Below, one piece after another: positions 59,234 to 64,000 of a DNA stretch of 64,000 nucleotides. The DNA is from Cryptomeria japonica. Taxonomy: Eukaryota > Streptophyta > Pinopsida > Cupressales > Cupressaceae. The notes beneath the pieces are model-generated. The model was not told the origin of the DNA and searched no databases. It saw only the letters and a list, made by a program, of their open reading frames with translations. Location: contig NC_081412.1 of NCBI RefSeq assembly GCF_030272615.1, positions 473,044,157 to 473,108,156 of the forward strand, given 5' to 3'. Position numbers and translations under genes: made by a program. Numbering within the stretch: position 1 is the stretch's first letter; the number at the start of each line of letters is the position of its first letter.

Positions 59234-62200
59234 TTACTTCTCTTTGACTTTTGCCGGTGTGGATTTAGCAATCATGTCCATACACTCTCTTTTATGTACA
59301 CCCAGTGAATCCAATCCGGGACTCATCAATCCTCTAAGACTCCTTTCTCTCTGAATCATTTTATCTCTCTCCTTCTCAAAAGCAAAAATTTGGTCCATTA
59401 AAAGAATTTGCAATATTGGCAACCTTACCATGTAATTCCTTTAATTTTCTATCTACATTTGTTGTAAGAATTTCTATGTTACAACAGACCCTATAGATAT
59501 TTGTACATTGTTTCAAACAATTCTCAATAAGAATGAGTTTAGCTTCAATTTTATTTTTCTCTGTTTCAATGATCTGGTCAAAGATGACTTTCTTAGCCAC
59601 ATTAAATCTTTCTAATGCTTGTCAGTTTGACATCTGCTACAGTGATTGAAAATTGTTAGATATGTGCTTTGTTAGTGTTTTAAGCTTGCCGAAAGGGTTT
59701 GCTTCATTCTCAATCTGACGATCAGGGATTAATTTATGCAACACTGTAACTGATTGATCTATTGTTCCCTTATCTGCAGATCCCCCCTTTAATAGTTTCT
59801 GAGTACCCATCATCATTAACTCAGTTGGACTCATTTCAGTGACTGGTTTCTTCTCAACTTGAGAAGTGTCAATTGCCAAAAACTTTGTTGGGGAATCAAT
59901 ATGAATTGCCAGTGTAGATTCAATTCCCTTTACCTTATCTTCTTTAGCACCGGTGGCTTCACCACTTGGTGTAGTGTCAATTACTGCTGGTGGAGTATTA
60001 TCCATAATATTCATAGTATCATGTACATTGCCTTGCTCAAAAATAGTTTGTGTTGGTATAGATTGTAGACTTTCCTCTTCTGCCGGTTGTGCCTATATAT
60101 CTATAGTTACTGTTGGTTTAGTCAAAATTGGGGTTGAACTTCCCAAAATACCTTTCCCTTTTGATTTATCTGGAATGGTGGAAGTTGTTGCCTTAATAAA
60201 TTCTTCATGAGATGTAAGAAAGTCTAGATTCTTCTGGAAGAATTTTGTCCAACCCTCACTGGTCTCATTTATCACCTCATTAGCTATACCCATCATTAGG
60301 CTTATTTGTCGGGGTTTACTACTGAAAATTGTCCTATTAGCAACATCAATACATCTCTTCATTTCATCATTACTAATAGCACCACATAAAGTCAAAAGTT
60401 CTACCTCTTTGATCTCCCTATCTCTCTTGACTGCGTCAAGTCTTCTAGCATCTAGTTTATTGTACAATGATAGAGGTATTTCCTTCAAAATTTCTACTAA
60501 GGCTTTCTTATAGATATCTATATGCAACAAAATTGCCTCTTCTATCTCATTCTGCTCACTTTCTTCTAAATCCTCATAATACATAGATACATTTTTTAAA
60601 ATTCCATCATTTGTAATTTCATCAATTAATTCAGCACAGGTTATTTTGGTCTTACCGGACTTAGTATCATCACTCTTCTTCTTTTTGCTTGGGGTTGCCG
60701 GAGTAGATATAACTAGTTTTCTCTTTTGTATAGGCTTCCTTGATGGAGGTGGTGGTGCAATAGGTTTAGTTGCCTTTCTAAGAAATCTCCTCCTAGGCTC
60801 CACCTTCTTTTTCTCTACCGGTGGCTGATCTATTTTCTTCCTTTGTACCCTTTTGAAAGCTAGAGGTTCATTTTCCTCAGGGTCAGAATTAGAAGTGATG
60901 GTATAAATGTAAGCTTCAAAATTCTTTACTTTTGTAGTACTAGCCACTGTCAGTTCTGTTGTCGGTTTGGATCCAAAACCCAATTGACTGTCTATCTTAT
61001 GAATTACATCCTCTATATATGCAGACATCTTGTGTATTTTCTTCTCTCTTCTTTTCTTGTCAAAGCCAATCTTGACTTCAAAAGCCTTTTCTTCAGCAAT
61101 ACCAAAGTGTTTTGTTTTATCATCCAATGGAGCTTCAAGCAACATTTTTGCAAAGAGTTCAAAAATGCTATTATCCACTTCATATCCAAGCTCAGTGATC
61201 CATATGATCCTAGGTTCTTCTACCTCCATAAGAGTTTCATTAGTTTTCACCATGAAAAAAATATCAGTGGAGTACTTCTCCACAATGTGCTTTGATATTC
61301 TTTCCCTCTGTCTCATGTTTTCTTGGAATGTTTTGAAATAACCCCAAAGTTTCTCATCTCTGCCGGTACCAAGACCGGTGATTGTTTCCTTGATCTGCAT
61401 ACCTACCAGTATGTCATGAGCCCAATGATTCTTCCCTAGACCGGGTAGCTCATTCATGAAGTAAAACATTAAACAAACAATGAGATTTCCGAACCTAAAA
61501 GTTCCTTTCTTAACACTCTTAATCTTTCCAAGATTTATCATTAACTCACTTCTTAGCCATTCACATAAATCATACGTCTCACTATTCTTTAACATTTGAT
61601 AAGCAACATGGATGGCAAAACTACCAATAGAGTTCAATCGACTATATTGAGTTACCTTATAGCCGATTATCATGTTGACAAATTTCACATATAAGTCCTT
61701 GATGGTGTTGACTCTCATAAATCTTCCATCATGGATTACGCCAGTGAGCTTTTCAACCGCAGTGGTGGAAATCTTCTTGCTAGGTTCTTGTCCAACTTTG
61801 GGTAAGCCAATGACTGCTTGAATTGCTTCCTTTGTGATCATGTGGGGCCTATCCAACCAGATGAAATCATTGTGAACCCTGCTAAGAACATATCTGATCA
61901 CCTAATCTTTGAATTCCGGTATGTATAGAATACCGGTTAACCCTAGACCCTCAAGGATCTTATATTACGGTTTGATGGTTCCAGAGCTACCCAATATGAT
62001 GAATTGATACATGCCTTTGATTTCCTCTATGCCTAGATCCTCTAGGGTGTAGTGAATGTATGCCCTCACATCTTCAACATACATCATGTCGTCAGGAACC
62101 CTAGAAAATGCTCCCGCAAAGTCTTCTTTCTTAGCAATCAAGGGAACCTCCTTGAATATGGGCCTCACCCTATCCTTATCTTCGACAATGGTTGTATTTG

Positions 62201-62234
62201 CAATAAAAGTAGGAGTTGAAGATCTAGATGCCAT
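59234..62234 (-). pseudogene. Element C ORF2: ~1000-codon protein of unknown function
   Basis: It starts at ATG 62234 (MASRSS; an in-frame TTG six bases upstream is not a plausible start) and runs to 59234. Stops lie at 61963 (TAA), 61904 (TAG), 60092 (TAG), 59636 (TAG) and 59621 (TGA), with a frame change near 59390. The longest open part is 602 codons. N-terminal half: a globular-looking domain with FIWLDRPHMITKEAIQAVIG, LYVKFVNMIIGYKVTQYSRL and CEWLRSELMINLGKIKS, recalling in style the plant transposon-protein domain PF20167 (weak resemblance, not established). The middle is Lys/Arg/Pro-rich with KKKKSDD, RKKIDQPPVEKKKVEPRRR and APPPPSRKP, probably disordered and perhaps nuclear-targeted. 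The C-terminal part is helical and charged. No enzymatic motif is visible. It fills the place that pol has in A and B. Confidence 0.7.
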
Positions 62235-62638
62235 TTTCAAAGAATACCTGAAAGTGAACGCCGGTGGAAGATTGAGTTCTTCTTAGATAACTGCTCGAAA
62301 TCCTTTTAGAATGCCTTTGCTTGCTCTTAATTCGCTTGAAATTTGCCTTTACTTTGCTCTGAATGCTTGAATATAGGGCGAGTGAAAATGAATCCACTTT
62401 CCCCTTTTATCAGCGAATAAACCCTAATCTTTTCGTGTCATAAATGCTTCGTGATCTACCCTACCGAATGCTAGTTTCGCAATCTTATGTCGGGTGAACC
62501 TTCAACAATGATGAACTCAACTCTCCAGATCTCTTCCAATCTCCTCCAGGGGAATATGCAAGATTTGCAATGAATTTTCCAACCCCTAAGGCCTATGCCT
62601 TAGTTACCAGTAGAATTTACTACTAGTGCAGGAATGCT

Positions 62639-63739
62639 CTATTTTATCGGTGGAGTTACCGATGTTGTTGCATTTCCACTTGGTTCTTCAGATTTTCTAA
62701 CCCATCTCTTGGTGTGATCTTGTTGTATTTCATCTACCTTCTGCTTTCCTTTCTCATTATCTTTATCATTGCTAATTGGTTGAGTCTTACTTCTGCAGTA
62801 CTTAGCAATATGACCTATTTTGTTGCATGCATAACATGTAACATTATTCTTTTGAATTGCTTTAACATATTTGGTGTCATTCCTTGACCTACATTGATTA
62901 GCCAAATGACCAAACTTTCCACATGCATGACATTTGACATTCATTCTAAAATCTTCTGATCTATGACCATATTTCTTGCAATTTCTGCATTGACCGAGAA
63001 CAAAATTGTAGTTTTGATTTGCTCTATTTCTACATTGTTTAGCCACATGCCCAAATTTATTGCAAACAAAATATCTACCATTGAATTTATAAGCATTAGA
63101 TTGCCTTACCAGTTTCCTCTATTCTGATGAGTTCTGCTTATCGGTTGTCTGATCTTCATTTGCAGTACTAGAGCTTTCACCTTGTACAAATCCAGGTCCT
63201 CTAGAATCATCATTCTGCCTTTGTCTTTTCAAAAAGTCATCCAACTGTGCAACACTAATCCTGAATTTTTCTTTATACTCACTTGCAGTAGTCAGATCAT
63301 CTCCCAAAGTTGTTATTTGTCTTTCAAGCTCTTATTGATTGTTTTGGGAGTGTGGCAAATCAATTCTCAACAGATTATTCTCATGAGTCAATCTGCCACA
63401 TTCATCAAATATGTTCTTCATAGATATAACAAGATTATATTCCTTCTTTTTTCTGTCCTCAATATTGTTTGATAACGTCATAGTCAGGTCTTGTATTTCA
63501 TTCTTCATGAGCATGTCTGCTTGACTTAGTTTTTGACATTGTTCCTTAAGTGCATTTTTCTCCTCATCATCTAGATTTTGCAAAAGTTCCTTTCTCTTGG
63601 CTTGAGCTGATGATAACCTTTCTTGCAGGACAAGAATGAATTCATTTGTAGAATTCAATTCATCTTGTAGTTTCAAGTTCTTCATCCTTTCAACATCATA
63701 ATCCTCAAGAGCCATCTCAAGTTGCTTTTCCATAGCCAT
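62639..63739 (-). pseudogene. Element C ORF1: coiled-coil and zinc-knuckle gag-like protein
   Basis: Probable start ATG 63739 (63733 is a second candidate), soon after the PBS. The first ~140 residues form a long charged coiled coil (MKNLKLQDELN, LQERLSSAQAKRKELLQNL, MLMKNEIQDLTMTL). A TAA at 63331 and a TAG at 63118 interrupt the frame. The C-terminal part has four CCHC-type zinc knuckles: YFVCNKFGHVAKQC (first Cys replaced by Tyr), CRNCKKYGHRSEDF (last Cys replaced by Phe), and the intact CHACGKFGHLANQC and CYACNKIGHIAKYC. It ends at TAG-less stop 62639 after a basic tail. A nucleic-acid-binding capsid role is inferred from knuckles and position. The usual Copia gag core before the knuckles is not obvious. 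Confidence 0.75.
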
Positions 63740-63799
63740 GTTCAAAGATTCCTCTTTCAGGATCTTCCTCAAGCTGTTAAACTTCTTCCGAGGTACCAG

Positions 63800-63811
63800 G
63801 CTCTAATACCA
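63800..63811 (-). promoter_or_regulatory. Primer-binding site of element C
   Basis: The minus strand reads TGGTATTAGAGC, two bases inside the 5' LTR. This is the initiator-Met type with one C-to-T change. Confidence 0.85.
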
Positions 63812-63813
63812 AT

Positions 63814-64000
63814 TGTTGGGATCCAAGAACACTGCGAGAGGGGGGGGGTGAATCAATGTTATGTCGGTAAGATAATATTTTACCCTTTTATACCATACAC
63901 ATATAAACCGGTAAACAAATAAACATATAACTTGAAGCAAATAAATCATCCACATTAATGAGCACCATAACACATAGAATTTATATGTGGAAAACCTCAA
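63814..64000 (-). repeat. 5' LTR of element C (partial)
   Basis: tgttgggatccaagaac onward matches 57954 onward base by base with few changes (G-run, ttttacccttttataccatacacatataaa, cataacacatagaatttata). It runs off the window. Confidence 0.9.

Larger units (their letters stand above)
57954..64000 (-). mobile_element. Copia-like non-autonomous LTR retrotransposon C, 5' LTR truncated by window end
   Basis: The 3' LTR (57954-58862, 909 bp) and the start of the 5' LTR (63814 onward) bound a 4951-bp interior. PBS and PPT are placed for minus orientation. The flank tgagt (57949-57953) is one half of the target-site duplication, and the other lies beyond the window. The interior carries a coiled-coil/zinc-knuckle frame and a long unrecognised frame. 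I see none of the protease, integrase, reverse transcriptase or RNase H motifs that are easy to see in A and B. LTR ends, PBS spacing and PPT box match A and B, so it is probably mobilised by enzymes of that group (inference). Confidence 0.85.

Overview
The window is a piece of nuclear DNA from a land plant with a large, repeat-filled genome. A gymnosperm such as a conifer is my best guess. That is an inference from the low gene density, the AT-rich sequence, the long intron and the nested LTR retrotransposons. I find one credible host gene. Almost everything else is mobile-element sequence in various stages of decay. No tRNA, rRNA, CRISPR or bacterial-type feature was seen.

Region 1 (1-7.2 kb): a two-exon gene on the minus strand for a plant glycerol-3-phosphate acyltransferase of the GPAT5/7 (suberin/cutin) type, about 518 residues. 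Exon 1 is 4843-5466 and exon 2 is 1117-2049. The 2.8-kb intron holds a tandem duplication, a minisatellite and a MITE-like repeat, and a related MITE lies beyond the 3' end. Region 2 (7.3-11.1 kb): a decayed LINE 3' end (RNase H remnant, poly-A) and a ~219-bp tandem repeat array. The array carries a second, inverted retroposon with a 13-bp target-site duplication. Region 3 (11.1-21.8 kb): a complete minus-strand LTR element inserted in that array. It has 1.16-1.20-kb LTRs, a PBS and a PPT, but no recognisable pol, so it is a large non-autonomous derivative (LARD). Region 4 (21.8-29.8 kb): microsatellites, tandem repeats and a broken plus-strand copy of a DDE-type transposase gene.

Region 5 (29.8-37.2 kb): a longer minus-strand copy of the same transposase family, with a shared intron. 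Clusters of a 16-18-bp GC-rich palindrome lie on both sides, and a LINE fragment sits inside. Region 6 (38-42.8 kb, resuming at 57.5-57.9 kb): remnants of an unrecognised minus-strand gene, split by two solo LTRs (both with perfect 5-bp target-site duplications) and by a Copia element. Region 7 (42.8-57.5 kb): Copia element A on the plus strand, whose integrase region is split by Copia element B on the minus strand. The host reading frame resumes across B. Region 8 (57.95 kb to the end): element C, a Copia-like minus-strand element. Its internal region codes for a coiled-coil/zinc-knuckle protein and a ~1000-codon protein of unknown function in place of protease, integrase and reverse transcriptase. 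Its 5' LTR runs off the window.

A, B and C share the PBS type, a conserved box joined to the PPT, a second PPT-like box further upstream, and a C-tract near the LTR 3' end. They look like one Sirevirus-like family group. C could be moved in trans by enzymes from relatives such as A or B (inference). Most premature stops in these elements are TAG where CAG (Gln) is expected, which fits decay of methylated cytosines. The strongest candidates for something little described are element C with its unknown ORF2, and the two-copy transposase family with its palindrome clusters.
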